A DNA stretch of 64,000 nucleotides from Actinomadura coerulea (GTDB taxonomy: Bacteria; Actinomycetota; Actinomycetes; Streptosporangiales; Streptosporangiaceae), in NCBI RefSeq assembly GCF_014208105.1, contig NZ_JACHMQ010000001.1, positions 5,890,001 to 5,954,000 on the forward strand, read 5' to 3'. The notes beneath the pieces are model-generated. The model had not been told where the DNA came from. It did not search any database and saw only the letters and a program-made list of their open reading frames with translations. This document shows positions 41,844 through 50,263 of the stretch, piece after piece. The translations under genes and the position numbers were made by a program. Within the stretch, counting starts at the first letter, position 1. The number at the start of each line of letters is the position of its first letter.

Positions 41844-42494
41844 CTATATCTCCCCGTCGGGGTCGTCGCCCTTGGGCAGCGTCGCGGTCGGGGCGTCCTG
41901 CGCGTCGGGGTCGGGGGCGTCCTCCGGCGGACGGCGCCGGCGCGGCGGCGGAGGCGGGGGGAGCGCCTCCTCGGGCGCCGGATTCTTGTTCGGGAAGATC
42001 ATCTCGCAGACTTCGAGGTAGAGCTGCTCGGGGTAGGGCAGGAAGGGCACGTTCGTGAGGGCCTGGTCCTGACCGGCGGACTCCAGGACGAACTCCCCGT
42101 AGCCGAGCATGCGGCCCGCGATCGTCCGCTTGAAGCTCATGTCGGTGACCTTGGCCAGCGGCATCATCGCGACCTTGCGGGTGATGAGGCCCGTGGTGAG
42201 CAGCATCCGCTGGTTGGTGATGACGAAATAGTCGACGGACCACTCCGCCACCCGCCAGACGAACCAGGCGAGAAGGATCAGCCAGCCCCACCAGACCCAG
42301 CTGAAGACCGCGCCGCCGTTCTCGGCGAGCGTCTGGCTCAGCAGGCCCGCGAGGATCAGGCCGCCGAGCAGCAGGCCGACGGGGACCATCAGCACGGCCG
42401 GGTGGCGCCGCACCGTGATCACCTGGTTCTCGTGGGGGAGCAGGTACTTGTTGACGGACGCCGGCGCGGAGTCGCCGGGGGTGACGAGTCTCAT
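41844..42494 (-). CDS. PH-domain (bPH2/YdbS-like) membrane protein
   Basis: A 216-residue protein: a cytoplasmic start, two adjacent transmembrane segments (about 33-52 and 63-82), then a bacterial PH domain (YFVITNQRMLLTTGLITRKVAMMPLAKVTDMSF ... LESAGQDQAL shows the core), and a Pro-rich acidic tail. Such proteins sit in the inner membrane; their role is poorly known. It is downstream, by 6 bp, of a 52-residue membrane peptide gene. Confidence 0.82.
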   Translation of the reverse strand: MRLVTPGDSAPASVNKYLLPHENQVITVRRHPAVLMVPVGLLLGGLILAGLLSQTLAENGGAVFSWVWWGWLILLAWFVWRVAEWSVDYFVITNQRMLLTTGLITRKVAMMPLAKVTDMSFKRTIAGRMLGYGEFVLESAGQDQALTNVPFLPYPEQLYLEVCEMIFPNKNPAPEEALPPPPPPRRRRPPEDAPDPDAQDAPTATLPKGDDPDGEI

Positions 42495-42500
42495 GCGGCC

Positions 42501-42659
42501 TCAGGCGAGCGAGTTGACGAAGGTGGCGATGGAGTCGGCGGCGGAGGAGATGCCCGTCGCGGCGCTGTCCACCGTTTCGGCGGCGCCGTTCGGTTGCGTG
42601 ATGACGTAGAACGCCACGAAAGCCGCGGCGGCCCACGTGAGGTACTTCTTGGCCGGCAC
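42501..42659 (-). CDS. Small membrane peptide upstream of the PH-domain gene
   Basis: A 52-residue peptide with GTG start after GGAGGCAGTC. A basic start (PAKKYLT) precedes one transmembrane segment (about 6-20), followed by an Ala/Ser-rich amphipathic tail (SAATGISSAADSIATF). Only 6 bp separate its stop from the PH-domain start, so they form one unit. Function unknown. Confidence 0.65.
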   Translation of the reverse strand: MPAKKYLTWAAAAFVAFYVITQPNGAAETVDSAATGISSAADSIATFVNSLA

Positions 42660-42760
42660 GACTGCCTCCCGGAGCGTAGACCCACGGACCCCGGTTTCAG
42701 TTTCGCACAGCCCACACGGGCGGCAAAGCAGCGCGACGGCGCGCGCCGCACGTCCGCTGG

Positions 42761-43021
42761 TCAGGGCGCGTTGTCGAGCGAGGAGCGGCGCGCCCTGCGG
42801 CGCTTCTCGGCCGCGACCGTCGCCAGCACCTCCAGATGCCGGCGCGCGATCCGCTCCACGAGGTCGGGCGGAGCCGCCCCGGTCACCTCCTCGGCGCCGT
42901 AGCGCGCGGCGGAGACGCACCGTTCCACCGTGGCGGCGTTGTGGATCTCGTGGAACTCCTCGGTGAGCCGTTCGCCGATCTCGGTGTAGCGCGGAAGGTC
43001 GCCATCCCCTGGGTGAGCCAT
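42761..43021 (-). CDS. Three-helix-bundle small protein
   Basis: An 86-residue helical protein: YTEIGERLTEEFHEIHNAATVERCVSAARYGAEEV then PPDLVERIARRHLEVLATVAAEK. The pattern matches a small actinobacterial family described as a three-helix-bundle dimerisation domain. No activity is known. GGGGACACATC precedes the ATG. Confidence 0.65.
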   Translation of the reverse strand: MAHPGDGDLPRYTEIGERLTEEFHEIHNAATVERCVSAARYGAEEVTGAAPPDLVERIARRHLEVLATVAAEKRRRARRSSLDNAP

Positions 43022-43186
43022 GATGTGTCCCCGAAGCTCGCTCGCGCCGTCCGGTCCGTGACGGTCCCCTGTGCCGGGACGGCGGAGGGGAACGCGCGCT
43101 CGCGTTCCGTAGAGGTGGTGGTACCCCATGCCGCTGGGAACGAACATCGCAGGTCACGTCGGGGAAACGGACTCCTGCCCGAGCGG

Positions 43187-43825
43187 TCAGACGACGCCGT
43201 AGAGCCGGTCCCCCGCGTCGCCGAGGCCCGGCATGATGAAGCCCTGCTCGTTGAGGTGCGAGTCGATCGCGGCCGTGACCACCTTGATGGGCGCCGAGAT
43301 GTCGGAGAAGGCCTGCTCCAGGTACTTCAGCCCCTCGGGTGCGGCGAGGAGGCAGAGCGCCGTGACGTCGTCGGCACCGCGTTCGAACAGCAGCCGGATG
43401 GCCGCGGCGAGCGTCCCGCCGGTCGCGAGCATGGGGTCGAGGACGTAGCACTGCCGCCCGGACAGGTCGTCCGGCAGCCGCGACGCGTAGGTCTCGGCCT
43501 GCAGGGTCCCCTCGTCACGGATCATCCCGAGGAAGCCGACCTCGGCGGTCGGCAGCAGCCGCGTCATCCCGTCCAGCATCCCGAGGCCGGCGCGCAGGAT
43601 CGGCACGACGAGCGGCTTCGGGCTCGCGAGCTGGACGCCCTGCGCCGGGACGAGGGGCGTCTGCACCGTGGCCTCGGCGACCCTGACGTCGCGTGTCGCC
43701 TCGTAGGCGAGCAGGGTGACCAGTTCGTCGGCCAGCCGGCGGAACGTCGGGGAGTCGGTGCGGACGTCCCGCAGGGTCGTGAGCTTGTGCGCGACGAGCG
43801 GGTGGTCGACGGCGAGGGTCTGCAT
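43187..43825 (-). CDS. upp: Uracil phosphoribosyltransferase
   Basis: A 212-residue enzyme that converts uracil and PRPP to UMP in pyrimidine salvage. It has the PRPP-binding loop DPMLATGGTLAAAI and the uracil-binding FIMPGLGDAGDRLYGV C-terminus. The ATG at 43825 (MQTLAVDHPLVAHKLTTLRD) gives the standard length. It is convergent with nothing and divergent from the small gene at 43903. Confidence 0.95.
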   Translation of the reverse strand: MQTLAVDHPLVAHKLTTLRDVRTDSPTFRRLADELVTLLAYEATRDVRVAEATVQTPLVPAQGVQLASPKPLVVPILRAGLGMLDGMTRLLPTAEVGFLGMIRDEGTLQAETYASRLPDDLSGRQCYVLDPMLATGGTLAAAIRLLFERGADDVTALCLLAAPEGLKYLEQAFSDISAPIKVVTAAIDSHLNEQGFIMPGLGDAGDRLYGVV

Positions 43826-43902
43826 GCGCTCACGGTAGCCCACCCCGCCGGGCGGTTCGGGGCGCCAGGATAGGTCGCCGCTGAGCTGGGCAGGATGGCG
43901 GT

Positions 43903-44229
43903 ATGAACAGCGAGAGCGATCAGCAGCCGAGCGGCTCGCGGGCCCGGGAATCCGCGCCCGATCCGCCCGCTCGCGCTTCGGCTTCCGGCGGCGGGCCCTC
44001 GGCCGCCGACCCCGCCGTGACCGAAGTCACAGGCGAGGACTCCCCGCGGCGCCCCGGCCCGCAGGGCGACATCTCCCCCGAGCAGGTGCGCGAGCACCTG
44101 CGCCGCAGGGCGGTCTTCCTGCGCGAACTCGCCGAGGCCCGCGAGCTGCGCCGCCGCGTCACGCCGCACCGGTCCCGCCGCGCGCGGATCCACGCGGCAC
44201 TTCGCCGCCGCACGTTCCGCATCAATTGA
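43903..44229 (+). CDS. Small hypothetical protein with basic C-terminus
   Basis: A 108-residue frame: a low-complexity acidic/Ser-Pro half (to about residue 55), then a helical Arg-rich half (ISPEQVREHLRRRAVFLRELAEARELRRR). The ribosome-binding site is not strong. It may be real because codon-position GC is high and it lies in a gap of suitable size, but no homology was recognised. Confidence 0.4.
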   Translation: MNSESDQQPSGSRARESAPDPPARASASGGGPSAADPAVTEVTGEDSPRRPGPQGDISPEQVREHLRRRAVFLRELAEARELRRRVTPHRSRRARIHAALRRRTFRIN

Positions 44230-44383
44230 TCCAGATCGGTTAGGTTCATGCCGCCGGGCACCGTGATCGGCGCAGGCTCCCGGCCTCACCTCCGGGTGCG
44301 GCGGCGAGTTTGGTGGTGGGGCACGCGAGCGCGCGCCGCATCTGCGACCATGCCCTGGCAGGAGACGTGCCGGTGGGGTGGAA

Positions 44384-44869
44384 ATGACGGATGTGGACGC
44401 GACGGACTTCGCCGTTGTGGTGTATCGGGAAGACGAGGGCTGGGAGGCCGAGATCCTTCCGGTCGCGCTGACCGAGGACCTCGCGGGGCTGATCCATGCC
44501 CTGCGCCAGCAGCCGAGCCTCGGCGGCACGGTCGGGCTGGTGTCGGTCGGCGACGACTTCTTCGTCGCGATTCGCCTGCTCGGCGACGAGGTGATGGTGT
44601 TCCTGTCGGACGTGACCGCCTCGGTCGACTGGCCGCTCGCCGGCCAGGTCCTGGAGTACCTCGACATCCCGATCCCGGACGAGGAGGAGCTCGACCAGGT
44701 CCTCCCGGTGGGCGACATGTCGATCTTCGCCGACCTCGGGCTGGACGAGATGGAGCTCGGCGCGATCTCCGGCGACCTGGAGCTCTATCCGGACGAGATG
44801 CTCCTCAGCATCGCCGGCCGCATCGGGTTCGCCCCGGCCTTCGAGCGCGCCCTCGACGCCGTCCCCTGA
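44384..44869 (+). CDS. tRNA adenosine deaminase-associated-type protein, paralogue 1
   Basis: A 161-residue acidic alpha/beta protein (DFAVVVYREDEGWEAEILP ... VGDDFFVAIRLLGDEVMVFLSDV). The pattern matches the actinobacterial proteins named after their association with tadA. A second, related gene lies directly before tadA at 46414. GGTGGGGTGGAA precedes the ATG. No enzymatic motif; function unknown. Confidence 0.75.
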   Translation: MTDVDATDFAVVVYREDEGWEAEILPVALTEDLAGLIHALRQQPSLGGTVGLVSVGDDFFVAIRLLGDEVMVFLSDVTASVDWPLAGQVLEYLDIPIPDEEELDQVLPVGDMSIFADLGLDEMELGAISGDLELYPDEMLLSIAGRIGFAPAFERALDAVP

Positions 44870-44908
44870 CCCGTCCGCCGCCCGGCCCGGTGCCCGTCCC
44901 CAAGGCGG

Positions 44909-46228
44909 TCAGCGTGGGAAGCCGTTGCGCCGGGCGTAGTCGCTCAGCCCCGCCCAGTCGTCGCCGGTGTGGCTGTGCTGCGGGTCGAGGCAGCCGAGGC
45001 TGATCGGCCGCCTGGCGTCGTAGCGGGGCGCGCGCGTGTCGGGGGGGTCGGTGAAGTTCAGCACCTCGGCGATGTTGCGGGCCGCGGCGTCCCGCACGGT
45101 CAGCGGCTCCAGGCCCCAGCGCCACTCGATCGCCTTCAGGACGGACGTGTGGTCGTACACCTCGTGCGCGACGGCCCCGCGCCGCGCCCGCGGGGAGATC
45201 AGCAGGCAGGGGACGCGGAAGCCGCGCAGCCCGGTGCCGAGGTCGGGCCGCGGGTCGGGTCCCTCCGGCGGCGGGACGTGGTCGAAGAACCCGCCCCACT
45301 CGTCGTAGTTGATGACGAACAGGGTGCGGGGCCAGTTCGGCGAGGTGACGAGCGCGGTGTAGACCTCGTTGAGGAACGCCTGGCCGAAGCGGATGTCGGC
45401 GAGCGGGTGCTCGTCCTCTGACATGCCGGGCAGGAGCAGCTCGCCGAGGAAGCCGGGCTCGACGAAGCTGACCGCGGGGAGCCGGCCGTCGCGGGCGTCG
45501 GCGCGGAACTCGGCGATGCTCCGGCTGATGTCGAGGTGCCGCAGGCCCCACAGCGCGGTGAACGGCACGTCGCTGAAGTAGTACCGGCAGGAGATCCCCG
45601 CCGCCTTGAGCCGGTCCCAGACCGTGGTGGTCTCCGAGATCGTCAGCGAGTTGGAGGTCCGGTCGGTCTGCCCGGCGTGCTGGAAGATCCGGTTCGGGAA
45701 GGTGGACGACATGACCGCGGGGAAGTAGCGGTCGCAGACCGTCCAGTCGAGCGCGGCCCGGCCGTGGAAGCCGAGGTCGGGGCCCTCGTAGTAGCCGATG
45801 GAGAACACGTCGTTGTCGCCGGCGCGCAGCCAGCCGTCGCATCGGCCGCCGTTGTACTCGGTCCGCCCGCCCTGATAGGAGTGGTCGGGGTCGTTGAAGC
45901 CGCACCCCCACGGCACCTTGAGGTGGTGGGTGTCGTGCGCGTCGCCCTCGGCGTCGGTGAAGGTGAGCCCGGCCTGGCGTCCGTCGGCGCCGGGCAGCCA
46001 GCCCAGGTAGTGGTCGAAGGACCGGTTCTCCATCATCACCACGACGATGTGGTCGATGCCGGACTCCTCCGGATCGGGCAGCTCGGCGACCGGGGCGCGC
46101 CTGGCGGCGGCCAGTTCCGCCGCGTGGGCCTGGGCGGACGACCCGGAGGCGGTGCCCGCCGCGATGATCGCCGCGGCGCCCGCCGTCCCCGCCAGGAACC
46201 CGCGCCTGGTCAGTTCGTCCGCACCCAT
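44909..46228 (-). CDS. Tat-exported phospholipase C / phosphoesterase
   Basis: A 439-residue protein with a twin-arginine signal (ELTRRGFLAGTAGAAAI). The phosphoesterase domain shows VVVMMENRSFDHYLGWLPG (metal ligand and catalytic region), the SSTFPNRIF core motif, INYDEWGGFFDHV and the VYDHTSVLKAIEWRW motif of the PF04185 type. It should act on phospholipids or phosphodiesters outside the cell. GGGAGGAGTGCC precedes the ATG. It is inserted, on the opposite strand, between the two tadA-associated genes. Confidence 0.88.
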   Translation of the reverse strand: MGADELTRRGFLAGTAGAAAIIAAGTASGSSAQAHAAELAAARRAPVAELPDPEESGIDHIVVVMMENRSFDHYLGWLPGADGRQAGLTFTDAEGDAHDTHHLKVPWGCGFNDPDHSYQGGRTEYNGGRCDGWLRAGDNDVFSIGYYEGPDLGFHGRAALDWTVCDRYFPAVMSSTFPNRIFQHAGQTDRTSNSLTISETTTVWDRLKAAGISCRYYFSDVPFTALWGLRHLDISRSIAEFRADARDGRLPAVSFVEPGFLGELLLPGMSEDEHPLADIRFGQAFLNEVYTALVTSPNWPRTLFVINYDEWGGFFDHVPPPEGPDPRPDLGTGLRGFRVPCLLISPRARRGAVAHEVYDHTSVLKAIEWRWGLEPLTVRDAAARNIAEVLNFTDPPDTRAPRYDARRPISLGCLDPQHSHTGDDWAGLSDYARRNGFPR

Positions 46229-46413
46229 GGCACTCCTCCCGGGATGACGATCGCTGAGCAGTATGCGGACTCGGGTGAACCGGGGGAAGGACGCCGGGGC
46301 GTCCGTCACCGGACAAGAATGCGAAGTTTGTTCACAACCGCTTCCGGGCAGCCGGGCGCCGATTCCCGCGCAGGGGGTGTGAGCGCGCGGACGGCGTGGG
46401 TCACAATGAGCAC

Positions 46414-46851
46414 GTGTCCTACTTCGCCGCCGTGTTCGCCCAGACCCCCCAGGGCTGGGTCGGGACCGAGGCCGTGCTCGACGAGGCGGAGAGCGTCGAC
46501 GACATCGCCGACCTGATGCGGGAGGCCGCCGTCGAGTCCTACGGCGACCCGGTCGTGCTGCTGGTCGAGCAGGACGACGACTGGTTCGCGATCGTCCGGC
46601 TGGACCGCGACGACGAGCCGCGCCCCTACATCTCCGCCGTCCGCGGGGACGGCCTCGCCTCGCTGTTCCAGCAGCTCGTCGGCGACGTGCCGGACGGCGA
46701 CGCCGCGGGCGACGCGGCCCTGCTGGAAGACCTCGGGATCGACGCCGGGCGGCTCGGCGAGCTCGGCGAGCGCGCCCTGCCCGGCGACGCGCTCCTCGCC
46801 GTCGCCGAGCAGGCCGGATTCGGCGAGGAGTTCGACCGCCTCCGTGACTGA
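46414..46851 (+). CDS. tRNA adenosine deaminase-associated protein, paralogue 2
   Basis: A 145-residue acidic protein (SYFAAVFAQTPQGWVGTEAVLDEAE ... VVLLVEQDDDWFAIVRLDRD). It overlaps the start of tadA by 8 bp, so translation is coupled. It shares with the 44384 gene a VVxVxxDDDFFA/WFAIVRL strand pattern. The role in tRNA editing is inferred only from position. Confidence 0.8.
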   Translation: MSYFAAVFAQTPQGWVGTEAVLDEAESVDDIADLMREAAVESYGDPVVLLVEQDDDWFAIVRLDRDDEPRPYISAVRGDGLASLFQQLVGDVPDGDAAGDAALLEDLGIDAGRLGELGERALPGDALLAVAEQAGFGEEFDRLRD

Positions 46852-47326
46852 CGCGCGCGACCCGGTCGTCGCGAGTTTCCGGCCGGCGATGCTCCGGGCC
46901 CTCGAAGCGGCCCGCGAGGCGGCCGCCGACGGCGAGATCCCGGTCGGCGCCGTCGTCCTCGACGCGTCCGGCGAGATCATCGGAACGGGCCGCAACGATC
47001 GCGAGCGGACCGCCGACCCGACCGGCCACGCGGAGATCGTCGCGATGCGGCGGGCGGCGGGCGTCCTCGGCGGGTGGCGGCTGTCCGGCTGCACGCTCGT
47101 CGTGACGCTGGAGCCGTGCACGATGTGCGCGGGGGCGTCCGTCCAGGCCCGGCTTGACCGCGTCGTCTACGGCGCGGTCGACCCGAAGGCGGGCGCGGTC
47201 GGCTCCCTGTGGGACGTCGTCCGCGACCGGCGCCTCAACCACCGCCCCGAGGTGATCGCCGAGGTGATGGCCGACGAGTGCGCCGCCCCCCTCATCGAGT
47301 TCTTCGCGCGCCGCAGAGTCGGGTAG
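46844..47326 (+). CDS. tadA: tRNA-specific adenosine deaminase
   Basis: A 160-residue zinc deaminase that converts A34 to inosine in tRNA-Arg(ACG). It has the HAE motif (GHAEIVAM) and PCTMCAG. The GTG start overlaps the preceding gene. It is followed after 10 bp by a tRNA-Ser gene on the same strand. Confidence 0.95.
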   Translation: MTDARDPVVASFRPAMLRALEAAREAAADGEIPVGAVVLDASGEIIGTGRNDRERTADPTGHAEIVAMRRAAGVLGGWRLSGCTLVVTLEPCTMCAGASVQARLDRVVYGAVDPKAGAVGSLWDVVRDRRLNHRPEVIAEVMADECAAPLIEFFARRRVG

Positions 47327-47336
47327 GCTCTCCCGC

Positions 47337-47421
47337 GGTGGTGTCGCCTAGTGGACGAGGGCGCACGCCTCGAAAGCGTGTGAAGTGCAAGCTTCCGTGG
47401 GTTCGAATCCCACCACCACCG
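47337..47421 (+). tRNA. tRNA-Ser (anticodon CGA)
   Basis: An 85-nt class II tRNA. Acceptor arms GGTGGTG (47337-47343) and CACCACC (47414-47420) pair, discriminator G47421. The anticodon loop CCTCGAAAG gives CGA. There is a long variable arm and the T loop TTCGAAT. CCA is not encoded. It follows tadA by 10 bp. Confidence 0.95.
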
Positions 47422-47425
47422 CCGC

Positions 47426-47466
47426 CGCGAAGGCCGTCGCCCCGTTTCGGGTCGGCGGCCTTCGCG
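47426..47466 (+). terminator. Terminator after tRNA-Ser(CGA)
   Basis: CGCGAAGGCCG near 47426 pairs with CGGCCTTCGCG ending at 47466, with the inner GCCCCG/CGGGTC extension. It closes the tadA-tRNA unit. Confidence 0.75.
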
Positions 47467-47527
47467 TTGTGCGGGCACCGTCGCCTCCGCCCGCCGGAGA
47501 GGCGGCGTGATCGGCGGCGGGGATCCG

Positions 47528-48406
47528 TCAGCCGACCGTGACGAGGGCCACGCCGGCCACGGCGACGGCCATGCCGACGCGCTGGACGGCCCGCAGGCGC
47601 TCGCTGTAGGCGACCCTCGCCAGCAGGACGGTGATCGCCGGGTAGAGGGACGTGAGGACGGCCGCGAGGCTGAGCATGCCGTTGTGGACCGCGAGGAAGT
47701 ACAGGACGTTCGCCCCCGCGTCCAGGCTCCCGGACAGCAGCGCCAGGACGATCAGCGTCCGTCCGGACAGCCTCGGGCCCGCGCCGGCACCGCGGGCCGC
47801 CAGGAACAGCAGCGCGACCGCCACGATGGCGAGGTTGCCGAGGCGGGCGCCGACGATCGGCCACAGCCCGGTGCCGTCCCCCGCCTCCTTCAACAGGACG
47901 AAGAAGACACCGAAGCAGCTCCCGGACAGGCCGGCCATCACCGGGCCCGAGTCCAGGAGCCGCCGTCCGACCGCGCCCGCGGTGGGCTCCTCCGCGCCGC
48001 CGGACTCCATGCTGACCAGGCCGATCGCGAAGAGGCAGAGCAGGACGCCGAGCAGCACGGACGCGTCCAGCCGCTCGCCCTGGGCGACGCCCACGGCCAC
48101 CGGGATCACCGCCGCCGCCAGCGCCGACACCGGCGCCACCACGCTCATCGGCCCCCGCGCGAGGGCCCGGTAGAACGCGATCAGCCCGCTGCCGCCGCAG
48201 AGGCCGGCCACGAACCCCCAGGCCATCGGGCCGGGGCTCGCGTCCCCGCCGGTGAGCAGCGCCGCCACCAGCACGACCGCCAGCCCGATCGGGACGCACC
48301 AGGTCAGCGCTCTGATCGCGGTCGATCCGCGGGTCACGGTCCCGCCGAGGAAGTCGGCGACCCCGTAGGCGAGGGCGGCGGCCAGGGCGAGGACCGTGAC
48401 CATCAC
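47528..48406 (-). CDS. EamA/DMT-type exporter
   Basis: A 292-residue, 10-span membrane protein: two EamA halves (LAYGVADFLGGTVTRGS ... LIAFYRALARGPMSVVAPVSAL and, after position 150, SGSCFGVFFVLLKEAG ... VLYFLAVHNGMLSLAAVLTSL). The substrate is unknown. Its ATG overlaps the stop of the upstream B3/B4 gene by 4 bp (ATGA), so the two are one operon. Confidence 0.85.
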   Translation of the reverse strand: MMVTVLALAAALAYGVADFLGGTVTRGSTAIRALTWCVPIGLAVVLVAALLTGGDASPGPMAWGFVAGLCGGSGLIAFYRALARGPMSVVAPVSALAAAVIPVAVGVAQGERLDASVLLGVLLCLFAIGLVSMESGGAEEPTAGAVGRRLLDSGPVMAGLSGSCFGVFFVLLKEAGDGTGLWPIVGARLGNLAIVAVALLFLAARGAGAGPRLSGRTLIVLALLSGSLDAGANVLYFLAVHNGMLSLAAVLTSLYPAITVLLARVAYSERLRAVQRVGMAVAVAGVALVTVG

Positions 48407-49068
48407 CGCCCGCCGATCAGCCTGGTCTCGATCCGCACGCCGGGCGAGATCGTCCGCAGCCGCCCGGCGAGCCGGTCGCCGGCCTCGCCCAGCCGGTCGA
48501 GGGGGTACGGCTCAAGGCGTTCGAGGAGGAACAGGCCGTTCTTCGTGGTCTCCGTCAGCCGCGTCCGGACGCACTGGCGCCAGTTCCACCGCCGGCAGGT
48601 GACGCCCCGGTCGTCCCGCCAGACGACCTCGCCGGGGTTCGGGTGCTCGACCGCGGGCTCGCCGCCCGCCACCACGTCGAACGGCTCGTCGCCGGTGGCC
48701 CTGACCAGCCGCGCCGAACCGCGGTAGGCGTCCAGGTCCTCGCCGCCGATGGGCAGCGCGTACTCGACGCTCACCGCGTTGTAGGCGTCCACGACCCTGT
48801 TGATGGACGGGAGCGCGTCCGCGCGGCGCAGCAGCGCGTCGACGGAGGGCCGGGTCCGCTGCGGCTTGGCCCCGAACGCCCGGTAGGCCTCGCGCCACGC
48901 CTCGACGTGCGGGTCGTCCGCGTCCGCCGCCTTCGCCGCCTCGGCGAGCCAGCCCTCGCCGGCCTCGTCGCTCGGCCCGTTCTCCAGCCCTTCGGCGGTC
49001 ATGACGAGCACGGCGAAGTCGGGACGCAGCTCCCGCACGGCCTCGTCCACCACGATCCGCTCCAGCAT
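48403..49068 (-). CDS. Stand-alone B3/B4-type (PheRS beta editing-like) protein
   Basis: A 221-residue protein with the B3/B4 pattern found in the beta subunit of PheRS: SVDALLRRADALPSINRVVDAYNAVSVEYALPIGGEDLDAYRG and GEVVWRDDRGVTCRRWNWRQ. Stand-alone relatives may hydrolyse misacylated tRNAs or act on other substrates; this is not proven here. Start ATG at 49068 follows GGGAGG. It is the first gene of the operon with the DMT exporter and is divergent from an XRE-cupin regulator. Confidence 0.75.
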   Translation of the reverse strand: MLERIVVDEAVRELRPDFAVLVMTAEGLENGPSDEAGEGWLAEAAKAADADDPHVEAWREAYRAFGAKPQRTRPSVDALLRRADALPSINRVVDAYNAVSVEYALPIGGEDLDAYRGSARLVRATGDEPFDVVAGGEPAVEHPNPGEVVWRDDRGVTCRRWNWRQCVRTRLTETTKNGLFLLERLEPYPLDRLGEAGDRLAGRLRTISPGVRIETRLIGGR

Positions 49069-49094
49069 CCTCATCCTCCCGCACGGTCACTTTA

Positions 49095-49112
49095 ATGACA
49101 TTCGCATGTCAT
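49095..49112. promoter_or_regulatory. Palindromic operator for the XRE-cupin/B3B4 divergent pair
   Basis: ATGACAT (49095-49101), spacer TCGC, ATGTCAT (49106-49112): a perfect 7-bp inverted repeat 26 bp from the B3/B4 start and about 130 bp before the XRE-cupin start. It is placed to repress the B3/B4 operon and perhaps the regulator itself. Confidence 0.6.
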
Positions 49113-49243
49113 CATACCGACCGACGGCGGGGGTCCCAAGTGACGCGACGTCCGGCCGTCCGGTTTCCAGTCCCAGGCGAGGCGCCCCCGGGTATGCGGG
49201 AGACTGGCGGGCGGCGGACCGGAGCGAGGCGGCTGGAGGGCCC

Positions 49244-49807
49244 TTGAGCGGTCAGGAGGCGATCGGCGAGGCCGTGGCGCGGACGGTGCGGGCGCTGCGG
49301 GCCGGGCACGGATGGAGCCTGGACGAGCTCGCCGGGCGCGCCGGGGTGAGCAAGGGCGTGCTGGTCGGGCTCGAGCAGGGGCGCGGCAACCCGAACCTGG
49401 GGACGCTCATCCGCATCTCCGACGCGCTCGGGGTGCCGCTCACCCGGCTCGTGCAGGTCGAGGAGGAGCCGCCCGTGCGGATGTTCCGGCCGGAGCGGCA
49501 TGTCGTGCTGTGGCAGGGCGAGCTCGGCGGGACGGGAACGCTGCTGGCCGGCAGCGACCCGCGTCCTTCGCTGGAGCTGTGGAACTGGGTGCTCCAGCCT
49601 GGCGAGACGCGCGAGAGCGACGCGCACGTACCGGGCACCAAGGAGATCGTGTACGTCCAGGAGGGCACGCTCACCCTGGGCGTGGACGGCCGGACCGACC
49701 TCGTCGAGGCCGGCGCCGCCGCCGTCTTCGTCGGCGACCGCCCCCACTCCTACGGCAACGCGAGCACCCGGGAAGTTCGCTTCGTCCTGGCCGTCCTGGA
49801 CCTCTGA
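49244..49807 (+). CDS. XRE-cupin transcriptional regulator
   Basis: A 187-residue protein. The HTH is at about 12-64 (VRALRAGHGWSLDELAGRAG, SKGVLVGLEQGRGNPNLGTL) and a cupin sensor domain at about 100-185 (ELWNWVLQPGETRESDAHVPGTKEIVYVQEG). The start is taken as TTG at 49244, directly after GGAGGG. An upstream in-frame ATG at 49106 would lie inside the operator palindrome and is less likely. It probably controls the divergent B3/B4-DMT operon. Confidence 0.85.
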   Translation: MSGQEAIGEAVARTVRALRAGHGWSLDELAGRAGVSKGVLVGLEQGRGNPNLGTLIRISDALGVPLTRLVQVEEEPPVRMFRPERHVVLWQGELGGTGTLLAGSDPRPSLELWNWVLQPGETRESDAHVPGTKEIVYVQEGTLTLGVDGRTDLVEAGAAAVFVGDRPHSYGNASTREVRFVLAVLDL

Positions 49808-50263
49808 CCACACGCCTCACTGTGAGGTCCGGGAGGCCACCGCCCATGTCTCTGACCTCCGGTTGACCACTTCCCACCGGACATGTGGGCGGGCGGTTGT
49901 CCCATTTGAAGTGGCCTTTCCCGGGACTGGTATGGCGAACCAGTGCCGCTGCTGTCCAGCTTGACGGTGCCGCCGGACGGCACTGAACCGGCATCGACGG
50001 GTGTCGCCCCATCGGGTGAGCGCGTCGCGCTGTCCCCATAACAGCCGGGAGCCGGGTTGCCGGTCTTGGCCGGGTTCTCCCAGACGGTGGGTGATTGCCA
50101 GGCCGATTGAAGGCTCTCGATGATCCATTCCGGGTCGGGATGGCCCGTGAGGAGCTTTTGGTAGCGGTGAGCGGCGGTGATGATCTCATGGGTGTCGGAG
50201 CAGGTGCCCAGCCGGCGCCGCGCCTGTCCGGCCGTTGGGTCCTCGTCGGATTAAGTTGGCGGC
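49808..50263 (-). pseudogene. Gene-free stretch with an unidentified coding remnant
   Basis: On the minus strand about 50210-49930 reads as sensible protein (HEIITAAHRYQKLLTGHPD, then EWIIESLQSAWQSPTVWEN), and the following 100 bp still looks protein-like in shifted frames. No start and no matching full-length family were recognised. It is best read as the wreck of a gene, possibly from a mobile element. The promoter of the next gene lies at its right end. Confidence 0.35.

Noticed and set aside
41844..42659. PH-domain/small-membrane-peptide pair as a toxin-antitoxin or defence unit
   Set aside because: The pair has the look of an ordinary membrane-associated operon; nothing in the sequence indicates toxicity or immunity.
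47337..47421. tRNA-Ser(CGA) as an integration site
   Set aside because: The downstream sequence is a terminator and a transporter operon, without an integrase or duplicated tRNA end.
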